Assembly (NCBI RefSeq): GCF_900446695.1
Contig: NZ_UAVP01000007.1
Coordinates: forward strand, 248,001 to 312,000
DNA: 64,000 bases
Origin: Capnocytophaga sputigena
GTDB taxonomy: Bacteria; Bacteroidota; Bacteroidia; Flavobacteriales; Flavobacteriaceae
Direction of reading: 5' to 3'
Shown: positions 45,217-51,916 of the stretch, piece by piece
Numbering within the stretch: the stretch's first letter is position 1
Layout of the letters: each line of letters opens with the position of its first letter
Made by a program: the position numbers and the translations under genes
Notes under the pieces: generated by a model
Database searches by the model: none
Told to the model about the DNA's origin: nothing
The model's input: only the letters and a program-made list of their open reading frames with translations

Positions 45217-45872
45217 TTTGTTGATTGCAGTTTTAAAAAGTTTTGCACTTCATCTGCTTTTATTATAGGAAGTTCTATAGTATTGCGATTGATTTTTTGA
45301 TGGTATAAATTATGCCATTCTTGTAAAGTTATTTTGAGTAAGTTGGCTCTTTGTACTAAATTATCAGCGACTATTAGAAGATAGTTACACAGTCCTAATA
45401 ACTTAAAATAGTGTTTCTTTTCTATTTTACCAATTGATAATACGAAGTAAATTCCTACTTTCTGACTTATTTTGAAGATGTTTTTTTAAGTCTCAAAGTG
45501 AGTAAAGGCAAAGTTCTCTATATTTTCTATAAACAAAATGATATGAGGAACTTTATAGAGCTCTTTATGCTGTTTTTTATATCGATTTGCTATTTCTTTT
45601 TGTAAAATAGCAAGCGTTTCAAGCGTTTTTCTTTCATCTTGTGCATTGATAGAGAACATTCGTACATTTTTAGAATGCTTATGGTAGAGCATTGTCCAGC
45701 GTATTTCTTGTACTAATAGTTCTCTTTCATCAGGGTTATTTCCTTCAATAAGTATAGGACTTATTTTAGCAATATCTACGAATTTCACTTCTTTGATAAA
45801 TACACCTAAAGGTACGGGGAGTGTCATTTTTTTTGGAGCTCTAACTTGTAAAAGTTCTTGAAAGGTTTTCAT
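45213..45872 (-). pseudogene. Degenerate FtsK-like gene copy, interrupted by one in-frame TAA
   Basis: Codons from ATG 45872 give a FtsK-like module: LPVPLGVFIKEVKFVDIAKISPILIEGNN, then TMLYHKH, then HIILFIENIENF in the Walker B position. A TAA at 45486-45488 ends it after THFET. The same frame continues for 90 codons (KNIFKISQKVGIYFVLSIG...) to TAA 45213-45215. That segment aligns without gap to the 579-aa FtsK-like protein at 48571 (KDSQAQGIYIVGIS). A TTA-to-TAA change would explain the break. Walker A is missing (EGNNPDERE). Confidence 0.75.
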
Positions 45873-45900
45873 ATTGTGTGATATTATAAGTTATTGAGGG

Positions 45901-45908
45901 CAAAGATA
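45901..45908 (-). promoter_or_regulatory. -7 box (TATCTTTG) of unit 3
   Basis: Minus-strand TATCTTTG lies 28 bp upstream of ATG 45872 and 11 bp from the palindromic operator at 45920. Confidence 0.65.
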
Positions 45909-45919
45909 ATATAGGAGGT

Positions 45920-45936
45920 GTATCATTTTGTGATAC
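45920..45936 (-). promoter_or_regulatory. Palindromic operator of unit 3
   Basis: GTATCATTTTGTGATAC, 6-bp arms around 5 nt. Identical arms and the same 11-bp spacing to the -7 box occur at 47405 and 50355. It occupies the place of a normal -33 box (no TTG visible there). Confidence 0.75.
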
Positions 45937-45944
45937 TATGGTAA

Positions 45945-45983
45945 AAAAAAGAGTGCCAAGAATTGTTCTTGGCACTCTTTTTT
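45945..45983. terminator. Bidirectional terminator after the 46001 gene
   Basis: AAAAAAGAGTGCCAAGAA pairs with its complement TTCTTGGCACTCTTTTTT around a 3-nt loop. A near copy is found at 47428. Confidence 0.85.
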
Positions 45984-46000
45984 ATTGTTAAGAATGAGAA

Positions 46001-47080
46001 TTATTCATTTAATAATGAATAAATCCAGTCAATAAAAATTGGACGATTATCTCTATTGCTTGCTTTGCCTTCTTTCTTTTCATACCAATCATTGGTTACG
46101 TAGTATTCCTTACCATTGTATTGAAAAAAAGGTTTAGCATAATATCTATCCTCTAAATCCTTGTTATTGCTGATATTTTCCTTTGTGTTTTCAAGCAAGA
46201 TAGGAAAATAATGTCCTAAAGTTTCTTTACACTCTTGTCCATTAGTGAGAGTAGAGAGATTATCTTCTAACAATCCATACTCATCCATAAGTTTAAGGCA
46301 TTCAAAAGCAAATTCTTTGTTTTTAAGCTTATTAATTTTTTCAAAGGTTTTATCTTCTAAATCATCAAAAATAATTTTTTGTTCAGAAGATGATTCTGGT
46401 TTCCTTTTTAAAAAATGAATCCAACCCTCATTATGAGCCTTTTTAGCTAATTCAAAAAAATCTTTAGAAGGTTTCTCTACTTCAATTTTATTATTCATTA
46501 AAGTATCTGGATGGTACAATTCAATACAAATAGCTTTGATAAGTTTTTGTATTTTGCCATTTATAGGGTCTTGTGTTTCTGGTTTATCCATTATATAATT
46601 TAGATAGTTAGGGATTACCACTATATTCCATAATGAACTAAAATAGTAAGGGTTGTGTGTAGTGTTAGACCATACATGAGAAAGGGTATAATTAAAGAAA
46701 TCACTATTATTACCATTAATAGTATAACCTGTCGCTTTTTCAATAGCAGTAACAACTGTTTGATTTCCATTACCATCAATAGCAACTTTGACTTTACCAT
46801 CTTTAAAGAATAAGGAGTATTGACTAGCTATTTTCTTAATTTTTGCTTTATCTTTTTTCTTTAAAGCATTTTTTTTAGGTTCAGCTTCAAATTCATCAAG
46901 GTATTTTTTGCCAAACCTAATATTGATTTTAGCGTTATTGCTAATGTCAGAGAGCATTTCTTTTGCTCTTTTCTCCACCTCTTTTTTTTCAATAAAAAGG
47001 CAAGATTTTACAAAATGTTCAATGAAAGCGTCTTCATTTCCATTGAAAAGAGTTTTAATAAATTCTTGGGTTCCGTTCAT
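46001..47080 (-). CDS. Putative HNH-like nuclease of unit 2
   Basis: The 359-aa protein has an N-terminal helical Lys-rich part (about 1-90) and a central SHVWSNTTHNPYYFSSLWNIVVIPNYL block (134-160). The His135, the NPYYF turn and the WN-x-V-x-IPN segment resemble divergent HNH-family nuclease cores seen in restriction-type proteins. C-terminal 200 residues are helical and end in YYAKPFFQYNGKEYYVTNDWY. Catalytic assignment is tentative. Promoter and terminator are near copies of those of the HNH gene 1.4 kb away, so it occupies the nuclease slot of a duplicated unit. Confidence 0.6.
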   Translation of the reverse strand: MNGTQEFIKTLFNGNEDAFIEHFVKSCLFIEKKEVEKRAKEMLSDISNNAKINIRFGKKYLDEFEAEPKKNALKKKDKAKIKKIASQYSLFFKDGKVKVAIDGNGNQTVVTAIEKATGYTINGNNSDFFNYTLSHVWSNTTHNPYYFSSLWNIVVIPNYLNYIMDKPETQDPINGKIQKLIKAICIELYHPDTLMNNKIEVEKPSKDFFELAKKAHNEGWIHFLKRKPESSSEQKIIFDDLEDKTFEKINKLKNKEFAFECLKLMDEYGLLEDNLSTLTNGQECKETLGHYFPILLENTKENISNNKDLEDRYYAKPFFQYNGKEYYVTNDWYEKKEGKASNRDNRPIFIDWIYSLLNE

Positions 47081-47100
47081 AAATTTGTGATGATTTAAAT

Positions 47101-47270
47101 TAACGCCCCAAAAGTACTAACTATTTTTCTTGCTACCAAATATAAAATGTTAAAATTTGGGACGTTAGGATAATTTTTTTACTGTTCATTCACTAAATGA
47201 AAATAAATAGTCTTTCTATTTCTACAAAGAGTATATTGCAAACTTTCTCAAAGTGCGGAACTTCGTAAAG
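47101..47270 (-). repeat. Promoter-region duplication, copy A
   Basis: About 170 bp nearly matching 48401-48540. It includes the -7 box, TTGGTA...CAAG...AAAATAGTTAGTAC, and an upstream TAACGTCCCAAATTTTAACA segment. Both copies drive a nuclease-like gene. Confidence 0.75.
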
Positions 47271-47385
47271 CCGAATACTCTTTCCACTCTTAAAAGAAGC
47301 TGTCTAAAAAGTTCTATTTGTGTGGGCGTTTGCAAAACGCCCTTACATAGTATACTTTAAAAGTAATTGATTATCATAGTAATGG

Positions 47386-47393
47386 CAAAGGTA
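47386..47393 (-). promoter_or_regulatory. -7 box (TACCTTTG) of the empty unit 2
   Basis: Minus-strand TACCTTTG is 11 bp from operator 47405. No coding frame follows, so this promoter seems to have lost its FtsK-like gene. Confidence 0.6.
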
Positions 47394-47404
47394 ATATAGA
47401 AGGT

Positions 47405-47421
47405 GTATCATTTTGTGATAC
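47405..47421 (-). promoter_or_regulatory. Palindromic operator of unit 2
   Basis: GTATCATTTTGTGATAC, identical to the operator at 45920 over all 17 bases. Confidence 0.75.
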
Positions 47422-47427
47422 AATGAT

Positions 47428-47466
47428 AAAAAAGAGTGCCAAGAATTTTTCTTGGCACTATTTTTT
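47428..47466. terminator. Bidirectional terminator after the HNH gene
   Basis: AAAAAGAGTGCCAAGAA pairs with TTCTTGGCACTATTTTTT (one mismatch). It is a near copy of 45945-45983. Confidence 0.85.
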
Positions 47467-47484
47467 GATTGTTAAGAATGAGAA

Positions 47485-48375
47485 TTATTGCTGCTTGTAC
47501 TCTTTGTATGCTGCTAAAACAATTTTTTCTGTATTACTCCAAAGCTTTACCATTCTTTGTTGTCCTTTATAATATACTTCAAAAACCTTTCCGTGATTAT
47601 TGTCATAAATTTCAGTCATAGGTTTAAAATTACCTTGAAAATTTTTATGAAAACCTTTGTTCTTAGCAACTTCTTCTTCTAATTGCTCTACTGAAACCTC
47701 ATTAGATTTTTCATAAAGTTTTAAAAAAGCTAATAAAATAATTGAATTTTGTTGATGTGTGTCTTTTAACCATTTAGGAACTCTCCTTTTCACCTTCAAT
47801 TTTTCATTAACAATGAGATTTTTTTCAAATGATTCTAATACATTTTTATTTAAATCCAACTCTTTTTCAGCTTTAGGGGGTTCTGTATATAGAAACTCTA
47901 ATACATAAGTGTTTATAATTCCCTCTACTTCACTGTAAATCTCAGCAAGTCTGTTGGTAAAATCTTTTGTGACAATATCTTTTGGATATTCAAAATCCTT
48001 TTGATATTCTTTAAGTCTATCAATTACCTCTTGTTTCTTTTCTTTAGGGAAAAGATCGTTATTCCTCTCATCGTTGATGAACTCAATGAAATCTTTACCA
48101 CTTTTCTTAGCATTGATCTCTTTTGAAGTAGGAACTAAGTTACCTGCTAAGTATAATCCTCCATACTTTCTATTACAAGGAATAAGGTGGTCAAAAACGA
48201 CTTCTTCCTTTTTTAGTTTCTTTCCTGTGTAGGCACACTTATAGTTGAAATATTTTAGTATATTTTCCATTGTGCTACCGTCTAAAGTTCCCATTTTTTC
48301 ACTAATATTGTTAAGAATAGATCTAACAATAGAGTTTTGAGCATTTGAAATAGGATAATTTTTTCTTTTTGCCAT
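47485..48375 (-). CDS. HNH endonuclease
   Basis: The 296-aa protein has a clear HNH core: YKCAYTGKKLKKEEVVFDHLIPCNRKYGG (45-73) with Asp62-His63, Asn79 in GNLVP, and the INAKKS tail (Asn88). The second half is helical, with no recognised recognition domain. The 46001 gene and this one share promoter and terminator sequence. It probably nicks or cuts DNA within a system with the FtsK-like ATPase encoded just upstream. The target is unknown. Confidence 0.8.
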   Translation of the reverse strand: MAKRKNYPISNAQNSIVRSILNNISEKMGTLDGSTMENILKYFNYKCAYTGKKLKKEEVVFDHLIPCNRKYGGLYLAGNLVPTSKEINAKKSGKDFIEFINDERNNDLFPKEKKQEVIDRLKEYQKDFEYPKDIVTKDFTNRLAEIYSEVEGIINTYVLEFLYTEPPKAEKELDLNKNVLESFEKNLIVNEKLKVKRRVPKWLKDTHQQNSIILLAFLKLYEKSNEVSVEQLEEEVAKNKGFHKNFQGNFKPMTEIYDNNHGKVFEVYYKGQQRMVKLWSNTEKIVLAAYKEYKQQ

Positions 48376-48400
48376 TTTTAATTTTGTTTTTTAATGTTGT

Positions 48401-48540
48401 TAATGCGCCCCAAAGGTACTAACTATTTTCCTTGTTACCAAATATAAAATGTTAAAATTTGGGACGTTAGGGTGATTTTTTTGTTGTTTATTCAACAACT
48501 TTTCTATTTCTAAAAAAGAGTGTATTGCAAAGTTTTCTTA
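48401..48540 (-). repeat. Promoter-region duplication, copy B
   Basis: Near copy of 47101-47270, with the -7 box TACCTTTG on the minus strand at 48411-48418, upstream of the HNH gene start at 48375. Confidence 0.75.
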
Positions 48541-48570
48541 ATTTTATTATTAAGAGCTTGAGAACGCTTT

Positions 48571-50310
48571 CTAACTACCTACTGCTGACTTTTGACGGCA
48601 TCTAAGAAACTTCTTGTTAATCAGCTCAAAATTAACTTGCGACAATAGGATTTCTATTTCCGAAAGCAATGCTATAGGTGAAAGCTGCCAAGTGAAAATT
48701 GAATTGTTAAAAAGCTTGTGTACTAACAGTGCTTTCTCTTCTAAATTAGAAGGTATTGGCTCAACTTCTCGTAACTTCTTTACAATAAGGCTCAACTGTG
48801 GATAAGTAGCATTAGGTAAAGTGTCTAACAATGGGCATACCACTTTCTCAGGAGTGACGGCTATTGGGTTGAGTATATCATAGTCATCTTCTACAATAAA
48901 AGGCGCTAAACTATCTCCTATAGAGTGAGTGTGTAAGGGTTCACCATCAATAAGTATCTGTTTGCTTTCTTTAAGTATTTCAAAATGAGTTATACTACCT
49001 AACTTCTTAGGTGTTTCTCCTGCAAAATAGGTAATATTATCCATAACTCTGCCAAGCATTTCATTAAATAGTTTCGTTTGTAATAATCGAGAAAAATACC
49101 CTCTAATTACATTTAGTGGAAGAACTATTGCACCATCTGTACTACACAGCAGGCTTCTCATTACCAAGGGGGTATGCAAAGACTTTTTAAGGTCTTTTAA
49201 AGTCTTTCGTTCTAAAAGAATATTACTCCTATTTTCTAATATCTGTGCTATTTGTTTTTGTAAGGTTTCAGCTCTCTCTGAAAGCAATTCTTCTGGTGGT
49301 ACTTTTATTTTTCCTTCTCTAAATTGTATGATCTTGTCAAAAACCTCTTCTTCAAAGAAGGGTAACAGAAGAGAAGTGCGCTCATAGCCTATTGCTCCAT
49401 CTTCGTGAACCCATAGCAAATTGTTAAAGAGCAAACGATAATCAAGTAGCTGTTTTACAGTAATGCTTTTCCTCTCAAATACTTCCGAAATACCCACAAT
49501 ATAAATACCCTGTGCTTGGCTATCTTTCAAAGCATTTAAAAGTAGAAAATGTTTCTCAAAAAGCGTATCAGCCTCATTGATAAAGACTACTATATATGGT
49601 GAAGAAAGAGCATTTTCTGTGCGTTTTTGGTTTTCATCTACTAAGGATTGCAAAATTTCTTCAGTATCAGTAGCGGTGCTAAACGCATAAGGTGTTATAA
49701 CTTGCAACATCGCAGGCGGGCAATCGTCAGCTCCTCCTATCCACACTATTTTGAGCGTTTCTGGACTGTGTTTGTAAAGCAAGGATAGCAATACAAGCTG
49801 TTGTAATTTGCGTTGATAGGTAGGGTCATCCGCTTGAATAGCCAAATGTGCTTCAGTCGTTAAATCAATCAAATGAAGGTCTTCTTCATTCATTCCTAAA
49901 GCAATAGGTAAAAGCATTGTAGAATGTTTGAATTGCTTGGAGTCCAAAATTTCACTCAGATATACAAAATGAGTAGTTTTATTAGGGATAGCTATCTGTA
50001 CGAAACGTGAAGTTACCTCTTCGCCTACAAAATTGTAATGAGGTAATACATAACCTTTCGGGAAGGCTTTTTGTACTTTTTCAAAATCATCTTCACTGAA
50101 ATAAGGCTTCATCTTTATTGAAAAGACAGTTTTTCTTCTGTCTATTTTTGGGTGTAAAGAGCCTTTAAAAGGTATCTCAATAGCTTTGAGAGTTTCTTTA
50201 ATATAACACTCTTGTTGTGCTACTTCGCGCTCTAAAAGTGCACGCATCGTTACTTTAGACTTACTGAGCAGCGCTATAGGCAACTGCAATGATAGTGTAT
50301 TTTTTTCCAT
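48571..50310 (-). CDS. FtsK-like protein with degenerate ATPase motifs
   Basis: The 579-aa protein resembles the FtsK beta-alpha core: VQIAIPNKTTHFVYLSEILDSK (105-125) matches the FtsK IGIE-hP-N region, LLPIALGM matches the LGkdi-G segment, and SPYIVVFINEADTL (237-250) sits at Walker B. Walker A is replaced by QADDPTYQRK (159-168), with no GxxGxGKS, and the Walker B acidic pair is Asn-Glu. It is probably not an active motor. C-terminal 200 residues are unassigned. Transcribed from the operator promoter at 50336-50371, upstream of an HNH gene. Confidence 0.7.
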   Translation of the reverse strand: MEKNTLSLQLPIALLSKSKVTMRALLEREVAQQECYIKETLKAIEIPFKGSLHPKIDRRKTVFSIKMKPYFSEDDFEKVQKAFPKGYVLPHYNFVGEEVTSRFVQIAIPNKTTHFVYLSEILDSKQFKHSTMLLPIALGMNEEDLHLIDLTTEAHLAIQADDPTYQRKLQQLVLLSLLYKHSPETLKIVWIGGADDCPPAMLQVITPYAFSTATDTEEILQSLVDENQKRTENALSSPYIVVFINEADTLFEKHFLLLNALKDSQAQGIYIVGISEVFERKSITVKQLLDYRLLFNNLLWVHEDGAIGYERTSLLLPFFEEEVFDKIIQFREGKIKVPPEELLSERAETLQKQIAQILENRSNILLERKTLKDLKKSLHTPLVMRSLLCSTDGAIVLPLNVIRGYFSRLLQTKLFNEMLGRVMDNITYFAGETPKKLGSITHFEILKESKQILIDGEPLHTHSIGDSLAPFIVEDDYDILNPIAVTPEKVVCPLLDTLPNATYPQLSLIVKKLREVEPIPSNLEEKALLVHKLFNNSIFTWQLSPIALLSEIEILLSQVNFELINKKFLRCRQKSAVGS

Positions 50311-50335
50311 TTGTTAGAAGTTTTTTTTGATGCGG

Positions 50336-50343
50336 CAAAGGTA
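50336..50343 (-). promoter_or_regulatory. -7 box (TACCTTTG) of unit 1
   Basis: Minus-strand TACCTTTG lies 25 bp upstream of ATG 50310 and 11 bp from the operator. Confidence 0.65.
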
Positions 50344-50354
50344 AAGGGGGAAGT

Positions 50355-50371
50355 GTATCATTTCGTGATAC
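50355..50371 (-). promoter_or_regulatory. Palindromic operator of unit 1
   Basis: GTATCATTTCGTGATAC: same arms as at 45920 and 47405, with one base of the loop different, and the same 11-bp spacing. Confidence 0.75.
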
Positions 50372-50416
50372 AGTATAAAAAAACTTTGCTAAGAGTCCTA
50401 AAACTCTTAGCAAAGT
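50371..50416 (-). terminator. Terminator of the rsmH-ftsL-ftsI-murE operon
   Basis: A perfect 14-bp stem (ACTTTGCTAAGAGT / ACTCTTAGCAAAGT) has a 6-nt loop and is followed on the minus strand by T7. It separates murE from the FtsK-like unit. Confidence 0.9.
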
Positions 50417-50430
50417 CTAACTTCTATTTT

Positions 50431-50458
50431 CTAATTCCTAACTCCTAACTCCTACTTC
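50431..50458. repeat. 7-nt tandem repeat (CTAACTC type)
   Basis: CTAATTC, CTAACTC, CTAACTC, CTACTTC. The murE stop (TAG, 50452-50454) lies inside. Confidence 0.75.
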
Positions 50459-51912
50459 TTGTACAATTCTAAAAACTCTCGGACGGTTTCAAAGTCGTCA
50501 AAATGGTGTTTTACGCCTTTAATTTCTTGGTAAGTTTCGTGTCCCTTACCGGCGATGAGGATGATATCACCTTTTTTGGCATTCTTACAAACGGATTGTA
50601 TTGCTTGACGACGGTCGGTGATGGTTTGTACTTTGTGGAAGTGTTGTGGCTGTACCCCTTGTTCCATTTCGGCAAGAATCGTCTCAGGTTCTTCGTTGCG
50701 AGGGTTGTCGGAAGTGAGGATGACATTATCGCTGAGGGTTGTAGCGATATCAGCCATTATAGGGCGTTTGCCTTTGTCGCGATTGCCGCCACAGCCCACT
50801 ACAGTAGTGAGTGTCTCGTTGTGAGTGCGTATATCGTTGATGGTTTTTAGAACGTTTTCAAGGGCATCGGGGGTATGAGCGTAATCTACGATGGTAATTA
50901 CTCCCGTAACCGATACGGCGTACTGGAAACGCCCAGCTACGGGCTCTATAGCACTGATGAGTGTAAGCGCCTCAAGTTCGTCAATACCTAAAAGTGTAGC
51001 TGCTGCATATACCGCCAAAAGGTTATAGGCATTGAACTCCCCTATGAGTTTTGTCCATACCTCGTGCTGATTGATGCGCAACAACAAGCCGTCAAATCTG
51101 CTTTCGATGATATAAGCTTTATAATCTGAATAGGTTTTGAGAGCGTAAGTTTTCTTTTGGGCTTTGGTGTTTTGTAGCATAAAAGCCCCGTTCTTATCAT
51201 CGTTGTTTACTAAGGCAAAAGCGGTAGCAGGCAATGCATCGAAAAAGCGTTTTTTTACATCGCGATAGGCAGCGAAGGTTTTGTGATAGTCGAGGTGATC
51301 GCGGGTGAGGTTAGTGAAAATACCACCTGCAAACTGTAGTCCTTCGGTGCGATGCTGGTCGATACCGTGTGAACTGACCTCCATAAAGCAGTATTTCACC
51401 CCTTGTTCTACCATTAAGTGTAGATAATGATTTAGTTGAAGAGGGTCGGGGGTGGTGTGAGTTGCTTCAAAACGTTGGTTGTCTATGTATACTGCTACGG
51501 TAGAGAGCAAGCCTGCTTTTTGTCCTGCTTTTCTAAACAATTGGTAGAGAAGCGTTGCAATAGTAGTCTTTCCGTTAGTGCCTGTAACACCTACTAAGGT
51601 AAGTTTTTCGGAAGGATTGCCATAGAAGTTAGCCGCGATAAGAGCTAAGGCACTATGGGTATTAGGTACAATGATATAGCTCACGTCGGGGAAAAGCAAT
51701 TGGGGTAATTGCTCACAGACGATAGCGGTTGCCCCACTGCGAGTGGCTTGGTCTATATATTCGTGTCCGTTAGATTGAGTGCCAGAGATAGCAACAAACA
51801 TACTTCCTTTTTCTACCTTGCGAGAATCAAAGCAAACGGAAGTAATAGGTTTGTCTTCTTCATAAAGAGAAGCTTTTATAGAGATGTTTTTAAGTAATGT
51901 TTTTAAATTCAT
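50452..51912 (-). CDS. murE: UDP-N-acetylmuramoyl-L-alanyl-D-glutamate--2,6-diaminopimelate ligase
   Basis: The 486-aa cytosolic Mur ligase adds the third peptide residue to the peptidoglycan precursor. It shows GTNGKTTIATLL (ATP loop), TNLTRDHLDYH, GRFQ and the DNPRNEEP motif, whose DNPR selects meso-diaminopimelate. It lies 5 bp after ftsI in the dcw order rsmH-ftsL-ftsI-murE. A terminator and an unrelated locus follow at once, so mraY, murD and ftsW have moved elsewhere. Confidence 0.93.
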   Translation of the reverse strand: MNLKTLLKNISIKASLYEEDKPITSVCFDSRKVEKGSMFVAISGTQSNGHEYIDQATRSGATAIVCEQLPQLLFPDVSYIIVPNTHSALALIAANFYGNPSEKLTLVGVTGTNGKTTIATLLYQLFRKAGQKAGLLSTVAVYIDNQRFEATHTTPDPLQLNHYLHLMVEQGVKYCFMEVSSHGIDQHRTEGLQFAGGIFTNLTRDHLDYHKTFAAYRDVKKRFFDALPATAFALVNNDDKNGAFMLQNTKAQKKTYALKTYSDYKAYIIESRFDGLLLRINQHEVWTKLIGEFNAYNLLAVYAAATLLGIDELEALTLISAIEPVAGRFQYAVSVTGVITIVDYAHTPDALENVLKTINDIRTHNETLTTVVGCGGNRDKGKRPIMADIATTLSDNVILTSDNPRNEEPETILAEMEQGVQPQHFHKVQTITDRRQAIQSVCKNAKKGDIILIAGKGHETYQEIKGVKHHFDDFETVREFLELYKK

Positions 51913-51916
51913 AATG

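Larger units (their letters stand above)
47081..47484. other. 404-bp gap: duplicated nuclease promoter, deleted FtsK-like slot, operator and terminator
   Basis: On the minus strand, in order: terminator 47428-47466 of the HNH gene, operator 47405-47421, -7 box 47386-47393, then about 120 bp with no gene where an FtsK-like gene would be expected. A GTTTTGCAAACGCCC patch and the dispersed repeat shared with 20200 lie there. Then comes the promoter copy (47101-47270) of the 46001 gene, with -7 box TACTTTTG at 47109-47116. Confidence 0.65.
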
